This document shows, piece after piece, positions 1-10,402 of a stretch of 64,000 bases of DNA (within the stretch, counting starts at the first letter, position 1; every line of letters starts with the position of its first letter). The notes beneath the pieces were generated by a model. The model did not search any database and was not told the origin of the DNA. It saw only the letters and a program-made list of their open reading frames with translations. The stretch spans positions 19,416,923 through 19,480,922 of the forward strand of contig CM038222.1 in assembly GCA_021442155.1 (NCBI GenBank), in the 5' to 3' direction. The DNA comes from Cymbidium sinense. Its lineage: Eukaryota; Streptophyta; Magnoliopsida; Asparagales; Orchidaceae. The position numbers and the translations under genes are program-made.

Positions 1-660
1 CCATTGAGAAGCATTTCCTATCTTTAATCTTTGTGTCCCAAAATCTATAGCACTACATGCTTTCTCATAATGTGAACTTGATCTCTAGGATCAATCCAAT
101 ACAGTATCTCATGACACAACCAATGTTGTTCGGCAGTTGACGGTCCATGATCCTTTCACCATTTGACATTACCTTTATACCCCTCTACATAGTGAAATGT
201 CAAGTGCTAGCAGATTTCTAAGCATCGCACCCACTTCCTATTGATCTTTGCTTAGTGATGATCACCCCGTTGAACAAACATGAACATTTGGGATATTAGA
301 ATTCACTATTGGGAAATATACTTTGATGGTACAACTTCCTCTCGAAGAGGAGAAGAACCATAATCTACTATTCCTAGAAAGGTAGGGGTAAGCATAGTTC
401 TCTTAACTCTGGACCTGATGTGATGAGATTCTCATATCATCTGTCCAATCCTTGCATGAACAACAAAGCTAAATATGAGGCTCTAATTGTTGGTTTGGAG
501 TTAGATGTTACTCTAAGCATCCAAAACATCAACATCTTTGGGATTCTCATCTAGTGATCAACCAAATCACTGGGTCCTATAAGGTTATAAATCCCAAGCT
601 CCATCACTACCACAAGTACACCATGGAGTTATTGGCCTAAATCCTAAAGGTTACCATTTA
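1..660 (+). pseudogene. Tat pol remnant: RNase H end plus archaeal-type RNase H
   Basis: The first ~120 bases read as the end of the pol RNase H (EKHFLSLIF...HYMLS), which pairs with the better preserved IEKHCLALIF at about 58010 on the minus strand. From about 300 a second RNase H starts with YFDGTTSS, the first catalytic Asp motif. The downstream NNEAEYE motif appears here as NNKAKYE, so the catalytic Glu has become Lys. The FGDSQ motif near 540 is lost by a frameshift. In the family these domains remove RNA from the RNA:DNA hybrid; here the domain is dead. Confidence 0.75.
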
Positions 661-829
661 TAAGAATCCTTGAGGAGAGAACATCATAGCATATGCTTTA
701 GCCAAGCATGCCAAAGAGTTGGCATATCCAGAGGATGAGTCCATATCAATAAAAGTCCAAAATAGATAAGTCTTATTTCTTATTGATATTGAACTCATCA
801 AAAAGTACTCTCTTGAAGGGGAGGTTACC

Positions 830-2192
830 ATTTCTAAGAAAGATGATGAGTTAGATTGGAGGCAACCATTCATGGATTACCTAAATAGAGGCAAGCTACC
901 TCAAGAGAAGTCCCAAGCCCATCAGATGAAGCAGAGAGCACTTTCTTACACTCTTGTGGATGGTGTCTTGTACCAATCTTTCAATCATATGTGGTTACAT
1001 TATTTAGACAAGCAAGAAGCCCGTAAGATCATGACTGAGGTACAATCAGGATTATGTGGAGCCAACCAATTCGGCCTGAAGATGGAAGCCAAGATTAAGA
1101 GACTATGATACTACTAGATGTTGATGATCAAAGATTGCATGGATATGGTTAGGCAATGCCACCAATGTCAAATATATGGTGTAGTCCTACACGAACCATC
1201 CAACATTATACATCCTACATTGGCCTCATGGCCATTAGAGTGTTGGGGTACCAACATAATGGGTCTGATTAATCCTCCTTCCATGGGACATCAAATCATC
1301 TTAGCTATTGACTACTTTTCCAAATGGGCAAAGGTGATTCCACTTAGAGAGGTCACAACTTAGCATGTGCTCCAATTTTTTAGGAATCATATCATATATA
1401 GGTTTGAAGTGCCTCGACAAATTATATCTGATAATGGTATTACATTCAAGAACACTAAGATCAACAACTTTGCCTAGAGAAACAACATAGATTGGAGATA
1501 TTCTACCATTAACTATCGAGGGAAAAATGGCTTACCATAAGCCTTCAACAAAACTCTCATCTAAATCAAGAAGACACTCGACAACAATAAGCGATAATAG
1601 CTTGAGCAGTTAGTTGAAGCCTTATGGCCTACCACACCACATATAGAACTCTAACTCAGTCTACTCCTTTCTCCTTAGTGTATGGGTTTGAAGTATTCTA
1701 CCATTAAAAGTCTAACTCCCATCACTAAGGATAGTTGTGGGTAGCAAGATCATAATAGAGCAAAATGCCAAGTTACAGTTAGAAGAGCTCAAAGGTTTGG
1801 AAGAAAGACACCTGTGGGCATGCCAAAACCTCAAGTTGCACAAAGTTAAAATAATTCAAAATCACAAAAAGTTGCCCCGTTCTAGAGCTTTTCAAGTAGG
1901 AGAGCTTTTTTTTGTTCTAAAGAGATCGGTTATTACCCATCGTATGATGAGAGGCAAGTTTGAACCCACTTGGGAAGACCCTTTTGCCATAGAGAAGGCT
2001 TACCAAGGAGGATCTTATCAGCTTATTAATCATAAGGGAGAGTGCCCAATGCTTCTAATCAATAGGCTCTACTTAAAGAAATATTATAAATTATGTTTGA
2101 AAATAATTATCATCAATGAAAATTCCATTTCGAATTCAATCTCTTCCATGTTGAAAGTATTCTTGTTTATGAATGCACTAAGATTTGTCTAG
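830..2192 (+). pseudogene. Tat integrase remnant
   Basis: Reads as DELDWRQPF, the linker PQEKSQAHQMKQRAL, a zinc-binding region and the core. The paired His of the HHCC motif are lost (VQSGLCGANQ where the family has HSG...AHQ), while CHQCQ near 1157 survives. The core shows WGTNIMG at about 1244-1264, with Asn at the first catalytic Asp position, then IDYFSKWA, then ISDNG near 1430 with the second Asp kept. The catalytic Glu codon before AFNKTL is a TAA stop at 1538-1540. The last open stretch (1737-2192) carries the C-terminal RAFQVGELFFVLKR and ends in LYLKKYY plus non-conserved residues. Known role: joining element cDNA to host DNA. This copy cannot do it. Confidence 0.85.
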
Positions 2193-3180
2193 GGTAGGTG
2201 TAAGGAACCTGAGCAACATCCATTCCTTCATCGACGTAACACAAACACAAACTACACACATGCATATAAAATAAATACATATCTTTTGTGTCAGGCTACT
2301 CTAAGTTGAGATATAGCCCCTAGTGGCACTCACTCAATTGCTGCTCTAGGTCGGGCTGCTACCCTGCTAGTGTGTCACCCCAGGTCTTCTTTGTTTCAAG
2401 GATGTAAGTATGTTATGCTTTCCTTCCTTACTTGGCCATTGCACATCGATGAGCGCCTTGTTAGTTTGGTAGGACTTACTACATGGCTGGTCAGCTACTT
2501 CATGCTGGCTTCATTTAAGAGGATGTGAGTTTGCTATGCTTTCTTCTTGGATTTGCCTTTGTGTACTAACTAGGTCGAGCATATTTGAGGTTTTGGATAA
2601 ATCTCCTAGTAGCTCCTTCCCTCCTTACTACTTCAAGTTTGGGTCCAATCCTTCCTCGGGGCTCCCTGCTTAGTAGTCACTCCAGTCGCTAGCTCTCAAT
2701 GACATACTATCTCGATGATCAGTTCTGCTTGGAAAGTTGTAAGCCTACATGCTTTCTTTCCAAATTGATTATTGCACATCGACGGGAACCTTAGGTTGGT
2801 TGGTTCTCACTATGCTGACGGATACACCACTCATGCTCATGAATACACTTTAGGTTGGTTGGGTGTCGTACCTTAGGATACACCACTCATGGCAGATGTA
2901 AGTTTACTATGCTTTCTCCTTGGGTTGGCCACTGTACACTTATAGGCTTTCTTTTCCAGGGCTTAGGAAAATGCCCCTAGTAGCACCTCCCCTGTGGGCA
3001 TTATATTTGGATCACGTCCTTTGCATCCCATTTAGACACTACCTGGGTTACTATCAGATTGGATAGTTTCACTTTCCTAGTAACCACTCTTGTGGTTGGA
3101 GAATCTGTCTTGTGGATGTATTCTCCCTAGTCCCTTAATATTGACTATAAGGCATACTACCATAATATACTAAAACATTT
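2193..3180 (+). repeat. 3' UTR of Tat copy 1 with degenerate repeats
   Basis: Non-coding. It opens with a segment around 2185-2260 (TAGGTGTAAGGAACC, CTTCATCGACG) that matches the reverse complement of 55860-55920 in copy 3, so it is element DNA and not unique host DNA. The words GATGTAAGT and (C/T)TATGCTTTCTTC, followed by a GCCATTGCACATCGA-like segment, recur near 2401, 2521, 2737 and 2898. They correspond to the reverse complement of the repeat in 53460-55640. Each is about 50 bases and diverged. Confidence 0.65.
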
Positions 3181-3239
3181 CAAAACATCTTATAACATCC
3201 AAAAACACATCACTACATACCCAAATATATGATGTTACA

Positions 3240-3676
3240 TTATACTATAAAATATGGTATTATAATATAATTTATGGTTAGGGTTTAGGTATAAATTCAA
3301 ATCTCTAATAGTCAAGGAAAGTCTCAAGACATTTTTTTAGCCATAACTATGTTAGATTAGGTTCTTTAGATATACTCAATGACATTTTTATTCAAGGTTT
3401 ATGGTGTGGTAGATTTAGGTTAGGTTAGTGGTTAGGTTAGTTTAGGGTTTAGGGTTTAGGGTAGTCAGGTTTAGGGTTTGGGTGGGGGTGGTGTTTAGGG
3501 TTAAGGTGGTAGATAGGGTTTGGTGGTGGAGGGTGGGTTTAGGGTGTGGTTTAGGTTTAGGTTTAGTATAGGGTTTAGTGGTTTAAGGTTTAGGGTTTAG
3601 GGTTTAGGGTTTAGGTTTTAGGTTTAAGGTATAAGTTTAAGTTTATAGTTTAGGGTTTATGGTTTATGGTTTAAGA
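3240..3676 (+). repeat. degenerate TTTAGGG telomere-like array
   Basis: TTTAGGG and one-base variants (TTTAGG, TTTATGG, GTTTGGG) on the plus strand, with the longest clean run near 3580-3620. The unit is the plant telomere repeat. Its internal position and variants argue for an interstitial array and not a functional chromosome end. Confidence 0.85.
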
Positions 3677-4173
3677 TTTTTTTTTAGAGAACAAATTCAT
3701 ATTCAACATTTCTTCTTTTCAATTTCATCAACCATGTAGCACACCAGGTTTTCTAAGACACAAGAGATGACATAGATAAAAAATGAGCACACATACAACA
3801 AATCAAAAACCCCAAATAAGTAGAACCATCTCTACTATAAAGACATTATTCCATAAGCAGCAAATTGGATTGGTTGTTCATTAGTTTTCCTAGTTTCCAT
3901 CAGAACCACCCTCACCTCTCGAGTAGTGGGATTCGCCATCATATCCCTGATCTCTTCCTTTGCCACCACCACAGCTGTAACCTCCATCGCTCCTCCCACC
4001 TCCATAACCACTTCTACTGTGACCACCAATTCGATATCCACTAGCACCTCTAGATCCCCCAAAGACTATGATAACCACCGCCACCACCTTCACACCACCT
4101 CCACCTTCCTCCCCCCCATCTACATTGAGCCTAGTTGACTGATGTTCTTTCCATCAAGGTTTTGCCTATTCTT
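3677..4173 (-). pseudogene. glycine-rich RNA-binding protein 3' fragment, copy 1
   Basis: On the minus strand this reads the Gly-rich C-terminal region of a plant GR-RBP: GGHSRSGYGGGRSDGGYS, CGGGKGRDQGYDGESHY and a terminal GGSDGN before a stop, as in GRP7/8-type proteins (...SDGNWRN). The 3' UTR follows toward lower coordinates and ends in a run of nine T (an A tail on the sense strand) at 3677-3685. The RRM is absent. The frame shifts between the truncated RRM end near 4170 and the Gly-rich part. Flanked by telomere-like repeat on both sides. It is a dead fragment. Confidence 0.75.
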
Positions 4174-4529
4174 AGGGTTTATAGTTGTGGTTTAGGTTTA
4201 GGGTTTTAGGGTTTTAGGGTTTAAGAATTAGTTTTTGTGGTTTGTGAGTTTATGATTTGTGGTAAAGTTTTAGGGTTGTGGTTTAGGGTTTAGGGTTTTA
4301 GGGTTTAGGATTTAGTGTTTATGGTTTATGGTTTTAGGGTTTAGGGTTCATGATTTAGGGTTTAGGGTTTAAGGTTTAGGGTTTAGGGTTTAGGGTTTAG
4401 GGTTATAGGTTTAGGGTTTAGTGTTTAGGGTTAGTTTTAGTGTTTAGGATTTAGGGTTTAGGATTCAAGATTTAGGGTTTAGTGTTTAGGATTTAGGTTT
4501 AGGATTTAGGATGTGGTTTTAGATTTTTT
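4174..4529 (+). repeat. degenerate TTTAGGG array
   Basis: Mostly TTTAGGG with TTTAGGA, TTTAGTG and TTTATGG variants; clean tandem copies near 4375-4400. No coding signal. Confidence 0.85.
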
Positions 4530-5095
4530 AAATGCAACCGGCAGTTTAGGTTTATTTAGTTTATTTTTATTTATTTGAGTTTATTCATTTTTATTTTATT
4601 TAAGTTTATTTTTTTATTTATATTTAGTTTATTTTATTTATTTTAGGTATATTAATTAGTTTAGTTTTATCTTAGTTATTTTTTGGTTTAGTTTATTTTA
4701 GTTGAGTTTATTTTTTTTATTTTTTAGGTTTAGGTTTTATTTTATTTTAGGTTTAGGTTTAGGTTTTTTTTTCTTTTTTGTTTAGGTTTAGCCATTTTTA
4801 GGTTTTTTAGGCATTTATTTTAGTTTAGGCTTAGTTTATTTTAGTTTATTTTATTTTATTTAGTTTATGTTAGTTTAGGTTTAGTTTATTTTAGGTCAAA
4901 GTTTATATTTTATTTATCTTTAATTTAGTTTAGGTTTAGCTCAGTATTTTATTTTATTTATTTTATTTTTTATTTAGTTTAGGATTTTATTTAGGGTAGG
5001 TTTTAATTTTAATCATTTTTAGGTTTATTTTAGTTAGTTTATTTTATTTTATTAGTCATATTTTTATTTTATTTTTTATCTTTATTTATTATTTC
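4530..5095 (+). repeat. T-rich block 1 (anchor plus TTTATTTTA tract)
   Basis: Begins with an anchor (AAATGCAACCGGCAG) also found, diverged, at the start of the other T-rich blocks, followed by ~550 bases of TTTATTTTA, TTTAGTTTA and TTTAGG words with almost no C. No gene. Confidence 0.7.
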
Positions 5096-5640
5096 AGGGT
5101 CAGGTTAGAGCCTAGGGTGGGCCCAGGGGCCTAGGGTTTGGGCCTGTGTCAGTTATGGCTCAGGGCCTAGTGGCTCAGTGGCCTGGAGGCCCAGTGGTAG
5201 TCCCAGTGGCTCATGGCTCAGCCTGTGGCTCAGTGGCCTAGGGTCAGTCAGCTTTAGGGCCCAGGTCAGCCTGGCCCAGGGTCAAGATCCAGTGTCCTGG
5301 CTAAGAGGGCCTAAAGCCCAGGTGGCCTGTGGCCTGTGGCCCAGTGGCTCAGGTCAGATCCAGTTGGCCAGCCTAGGGGCCCAGGGCCCAGAGATCAGGA
5401 TCAGGGCCCAGGGCCAGTGCAGCCTTAGGGCCAGGCCCTGAGTGGCCTCTGATCAGGATTCCATGGCCTGGTAGGCCTCAGTGGCCTAGATCAGATTCTG
5501 GGCTCAGAGGGGGTGGCCTAGTGGCTCAGGTAGTCATAAGGGCCCAGGCCTTGTGTCATAGGGTCAGGACAACAGGTAGGTCAGGCTCAGGGTCAGTGTG
5601 AGTGGAGGAGTGGTTTTAGGGTGTGGTGGTTAGGATTTAG
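5096..5640 (+). repeat. GGCCCAGGG-rich block 1
   Basis: Abrupt change to GC-rich DNA built from GGCCCAG, CAGGGCC, GTGGCCT and GGCTCAG words. An open frame at 5178-5441 reads only low-complexity Ser/Gly/Gln/Leu and is judged fortuitous. Both edges lie next to T-rich or telomere-like sequence, so the block seems to replace part of the array. Confidence 0.7.
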
Positions 5641-6200
5641 GAAAGTTTTTAAAATTAAGCAAACCTAGGTTTAGGTTTATTTGTATTTAGTTTATATCTG
5701 ATTTATTTTTATTTTATTTTATTTAGGTTTATTTTATTTTTATTTAGATTAGTTTATTTTAGATTTATTTTCAATTTAGGTTTTATTTTAATTTATTTTT
5801 AAGTAGGTTTTTTAGTTGAGTTTTATTTTATTTTATTTTAGGTTTAGGTTTTATTTTTATTAGTAGGTTTAGGTTTTATTTTATCTTTAGGTTTAAGTTT
5901 AATGTTCTTATTTTGGTGTATTTTAATTTTATTTTTAGCTTTATTTTAGTTTATCTTAATTTATTTTAGTTTAGGTAAGTTTAGGTAGTTTATTTTAGCC
6001 TAGGTAGGTTTTATTTATCTTTATCTTAGGCTCAGATCATTTATTTATTTTATTTTACTTTTATCTTAGGTTTAGGTTTTTAGTTTAGGGTTTAGTCTTT
6101 TGTCATTTTATGTACTTTTAGGTTTAGGTTTTATTTAGTTTTATTTATCTATTTTAAGTTTATTTTAATTTTTTCATTTAGTTTTATTTTTTATTTTTAG
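5641..6200 (+). repeat. T-rich block 2
   Basis: Anchor AAATTAAGCAAACCTAGG at about 5652, then TTTATTTTA-type tract with embedded TTTAGG words. No coding signal. Confidence 0.7.
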
Positions 6201-6800
6201 GGCTCAGTAGCCTAGTCAGTTGTCAGGCTCAAGGTTTAGGGCTCAAGGCCTCAGGGTCTTGAGGGCCCAGGGCCCAGCCTAGGTCACCCAGGATCCAGGG
6301 CTTAAGCTCAGGCAGCCCAGCTGGAGTGGCCTGTCTCACGTCAGTCAGTGCAGCAGGGCCCACAGCCCAGGGCCCAGGGCCCACAGCCCAGGGCCGTCCC
6401 AGTCCCTGGCCTTGGCCATGGCTAGGGTCATGTCCAGCTCAGGGTGGGGTCAGCCTGTGAGCTCAGGCTCAGGCCTGTGGCCCAGAGCTCAGTGGCCCAG
6501 GATGTGGCCCAGGGCCCAGGGCCTAGGGCCAAGCCCAGGGTCTGAGGGCCAGGGCCCATTTAGGGCCTGGCCCAGGGCCTGGCGCCCAGGGCCTGGCCCA
6601 GGCCCAGTGGCCTGGCCTGGGTCAGGCCCAGCTCCACAGGGCCTCAGGTCAGCCTAAGCCAGGGCCTATGGCACAGGCATCTTAGGGCCTAGAGCCCAGA
6701 GCCCAGGATCCAGGTAGGCCCAGGGCCTCAGCCTGTGCCTCTGCCCAGGCCTGGGCTCAGGATTTGGGCCTGTGGCCCATGGCTCATCTTTATCAGTACA
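6201..6800 (+). repeat. GGCCCAGGG-rich block 2
   Basis: Second GC-rich block of CAGGGCCCAGGGCC-like words, purest around 6360-6400 and 6500-6620. The open frame at 6412-6657 is Pro/Gly/Ser/Trp low complexity with no recognisable domain and is not called as a gene. Confidence 0.7.
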
Positions 6801-7744
6801 TTTAAATCATGCAAACCAGGCCTAGGGATTATTTAGTATTTAATTTTTATATCTTATTTATTTTTTTTTATTTTTAGGTTTATTATATTTATTTAGTTTA
6901 TTTATTTTAGTTTATTTATTTTAGTTTAGTTATTTATTATTTTTTTTTAGGTTTGGTTTATGTATTTATTTTATTTTTTTATTTTGTTTAGTTTTTAGGT
7001 TCAGTTTAGGTTTTTTATTTTATTTAGGTTTAGGTTTTAGGTTTTATTTTAGCTTTATTTGGTTTATTTTTAGTTTTATTTTAATTTTATTTTATTTAAT
7101 TTAGTTTAGGTTTTAGATTTAGTTTATTTTAGGTTTAGGTTTAGGTTTTATTTATTTATCTCAGTTTATTTTATTTTATTTTAGGTTTATTTTCTTTTAG
7201 TTTAGGATTTTTATTATCATTTTATTATTTTTAGTTTAGTTTTTATTTAGTTTTATTTTATTTTATTTTTTATTTTAGGTTTAGTTTTATTTATTTTACA
7301 TTTTATTTTAAAGCTTATTTTTTATTTATTTAATTTTAGTTTAGTTTTATTTTTTTATTTTATTTTCTCTCTTATGTTTTAGTTTAGTTTAGCCTAGGTT
7401 TTAGTTTAGATTTTATTTTATTTTGAGTTTTTTATTTATTTTATTTTAGGTTATATGTAGTTTTGGCTAACTTTATTTTATGGTTTAGGGTTTGTGGGCT
7501 AGGTTAGTTTAGGGTTTAGGTAATGGGTTTAGGATTTTGGGTGTGGCTGGGTCAGGTAGGGTTTGGTTTTGGGGTTTAGGTTTAGGGTTTAGTTTAAGTT
7601 TATTTGGTTTTGGTTTGTTTTAGAATTTTTTTTTTAGGTTTAGGGTTTTAGGGTTTGGTTAGGGTGTAGTGTTTGGGTTTTCATTTTAGGGTTTAGCTTT
7701 AGGTTTAGGGTTTAGGTTTTAGTGTAAGGTTTAAGGTTTTTCAT
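6801..7744 (+). repeat. T-rich block 3 followed by TTTAGGG array
   Basis: Anchor AAATCATGCAAACCAGG at about 6803, then the T-rich tract to about 7470, then telomere-like TTTAGGG variants to 7744. No gene. Confidence 0.75.
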
Positions 7745-8207
7745 TTTTTTTAACAGAGAACAAATTTAGATTCAACTTTTCTTCATTTTAATTTCATCAA
7801 CCAAGTAGCACACCATGTTTTCTAATACATAAGAGATAACATAGATCAAAATTGAGCACGCATAAAGCAAATAAAAAAAAACACTAGATAACTAGAATCG
7901 CTTTATCAGAAAAGATAGCCCATAAGGTAGATCGGATCGACTCTTCTCGCTTTCTCCCTCGAGTAGTGGGATCCACCATCATATCTCGAATCTCTTCCTC
8001 CGTCACCACCATGACTGTATCCTTCACCACTCCTCCCGCCTCCATAACCACTAGTGCTCTGACCACCACCTCCATATCCACCAGCACCTCCAGATCCCAC
8101 ACCACCACTACGATAAGCATCGCCTCCGCCTTTGCCACCACCGCTAGGTCTAGACTGAGCCTGGTTGATGGTGATGTTCCTATCATCAAGTTTTGCCCAT
8201 TCATAAG
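7745..8207 (-). pseudogene. glycine-rich RNA-binding protein 3' fragment, copy 2
   Basis: The sense strand begins at the end of the RRM (NGQNL, then DDRNIT in another frame after a one-base loss) and runs into GSGGAGGYGGGGQSTSGY, GGGRSGEGYSHGGDGGRD and YDGGSHYSRE. The 3' UTR follows and ends in a T run at 7745-7751 (A tail in sense). Breakpoints match copies 1 and 3-5. Just beyond its 5' edge, TTTATTTAGTTACTTTAGG (8262-8280) is shared with copies 3-5. Confidence 0.8.
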
Positions 8208-8490
8208 GTTTAGGTTTAGGTTTAGGTTTCTTAGGTTTTAGGGTTTAGGCTTATTTTTTAATTTATTTAGTTACTTTAGGTTTAGGTTTAAGGTTAGGGT
8301 TTAGGATTTAGGGTTTTAGGTTTTAGGTTTTAGGTTTTATGCTTTGAGGGTTTAGTGTTAGGGTTTAAGGTTTAGGGTTTAGTGTTTAAGCTTTAGGCTT
8401 TAGAGTTTTGGATTTTAGGGTTTAGGGTTTAGGGTTTAGGTTTGGTTTGTTTTAGGGCTTAGGGTTTAGTGTTTAGGATTTAGGGATTTT
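8208..8490 (+). repeat. degenerate TTTAGGG array
   Basis: TTTAGGG/TTTAGG variants between the GR-RBP fragment and the L1 tail; it includes the GR-RBP-linked flank at 8262-8280. No gene. Confidence 0.8.
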
Positions 8491-8494
8491 TTTC

Positions 8495-10402
8495 AAAAAG
8501 TTAGAATTTTTTACCATAAAAGGAAATGATACAATGTCCTTAAAAGGGGTAAAGCTCTAAAATTCTACTGCTCTCAGAGCTACAAGAAACCTAAAGAGCT
8601 AAACCCCCATCTAAGTATAGTACAAAAAGAAAAGAAAATAAAAGAGAAAATAGAAAAGCTAAAATCATAAGAGAAAAGGACACAAAGTAAGACTAAAATA
8701 AATCTTGAAAATACTAAAAGGATGACTCTGCATTAGTTCATGATCCCTTTGAGAAAGCAAGATAAGCACGATTGACAGCAACAACACTTGGGTTGACTGA
8801 AAGACCATTCCTCTCAGAAGTTCCAACCCAGAAAAAAAGAAATTTGCAAAACACTACAAAGGCAAAAGTCATAGCTAAAAAGGATAAGGATGAAGAGAGG
8901 AAAAGGAAAGAGTTGAGAAAGAGAAGGCTCAGGCTCATTTAGGGTCATCTCAAGGGGCAACAATACATATGATCATCCAAACTTCATAAAGAAGGGTTAC
9001 AGTCATATGTAATGCTACCAACCAGAGAGAAGAGGTGAGTAACATCAAAACTATCATAGCCAACATACTTGATATAAGCAAACATCCATGGCTAGCAGTC
9101 TTAGAGTTCTAGATCTTGCACCATTAAGCAAAGAGCAACCGGCCAGCAACTAACTACCAGCCAAACCACCAAACAAAAACCACAACAGACTAATCATAAT
9201 AACCCAGAGAGAGGCTAGAACCATCTCAAAACACCAACAATATCCATTATCCAAATACCCATCCAAGCTCCAAACCAGGGAAAACTAGACCAGCCATCAG
9301 CAAGCACCAGACCAATGCTAATTAATAGAGAAATAATGAACAAAACCAAGAAAGGAGCCCTCAAGCCAAAGTCCCAACAAGTAGCAATTACCAAGCCAAA
9401 CAAGGGTGAGCAACCACAAATGACTAAATAGCTCAGAAATGAAACCATCAACTGAAGGAAACATAAGATGTGGCAAGTACAAATCACCAGAAGATAAAAC
9501 AACCACACAAAATGGGGCCAAAGGCAACAACCAAAAACCAAAAATTGAAAAGACCAATCCAAAAGCACCGACAAAGGTTCAACAAGCATAATAAAAGGCT
9601 CTAAAAAATTATCCAAGAAGAAGGAAAAGACCAACAGGGAAAAAAATCAAGCAACCAAGATTCCAAGGACAACTAAAAGTCCTCCAACCAAACCAGCTAA
9701 GTAAAATAGCCATATGCCAACCACCATAGAATAACCAATCATAAGTAACCAATAAAGGAAGAATCCCCAGTAGCCAAGGAAATGCAATAAACTAACAAAG
9801 CACCACACAACAAAGGTCTAAAAGAAGCACACCACAAAATCAACAATTGCAGCTAGCCAAGAACAGCCAAAAAACTAAACTTCCCAACAAGAATGACTAA
9901 CCCGATAGGAAGCATAATAACAATAGAAAATGTGTTACAAACAATTTACCTGGAAGAGGCTAATCCTAGGAGATTAACCAAACACAAAACTAAGGCAAAA
10001 GAAGTATCCAACAATAAATAACAAGGAACAAAGAGGCAACCCCCAAAAAAACTAACCAAGAAATTCTCTAAAAGAAGGTCCATAAAGGCAACAACCATAG
10101 CAGTTCCCACTAGGAAGGCCACCCATCCAACCATAAAAAATGAGTAAAATGTAATTCGAGTTCAAGAGGAAAGCCAACAAACCAACCAGTGCAAAAAATA
10201 GAATAAAGCTAGAGCAAAAACTATCTCATCCACCAGTAACTAGAGTAATAAGATAAAGAAGACAATAGCCACCAGGCCAAAAAAAAACCAATCCAACCTA
10301 GGCTTGAAAGACAGTAACCACCAGGTAGCAACCATCAGGCTAACCCAAAAGTAAGAAGTCAAAAACATAACACACCTCACGACAAAATGTAAAAATATGT
10401 TT
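8495..10402 (-). mobile_element. L1-type LINE 3' tail, truncated copy A
   Basis: Matches the 3' untranslated part of the L1 at 16809-23050. On the sense strand it ends GGTAAAAAATTCTAAC, where the sister copies have GGTAATAAAATTCTAAC, an AATAAA-type 3' end. The plus strand is rich in CCAACCA/AACCAA words, so the sense strand is G/T-rich; open frames such as minus 9215-9634 are hydrophobic low complexity and not credible proteins. The other end, near 10402, falls at the same place in copy B, pointing to duplication of one truncated insert. Confidence 0.75.

Larger units (their letters stand above)
1..3180 (+). mobile_element. Tat-lineage Ty3/gypsy retrotransposon, copy 1 (3' part, decayed)
   Basis: Domain remnants run RNase H, second (archaeal-type) RNase H, HHCC zinc region, integrase core, C-terminal region and then a repeat-rich 3' UTR. 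The order RNase H - aRH - integrase on the plus strand is characteristic of the plant Tat lineage. The element begins before the window and its 3' end runs into telomere-like DNA near 3200, so no LTR is seen. Every domain is interrupted by stops or frameshifts. It is clearly related to the minus-strand copies at 29509-42452 and 52453-64000. Confidence 0.85.

Noticed and set aside
3240..4529. True chromosome end
   Set aside because: Repeats are degenerate and followed on both sides by transposons for tens of kilobases, so interstitial.
5178..5441. Open frame in the GC-rich block (also 6412-6657)
   Set aside because: Low-complexity product made by repeated GGCCCAG words, no domain, no start context, absent from similar blocks.
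7966..8241. Thr/Ser-rich plus-strand frames opposite the GR-RBP fragments (also 3926-4138, 48730-49032)
   Set aside because: Complement of Gly-rich codons gives Thr/Ser/Pro strings; the minus strand has the family motifs.
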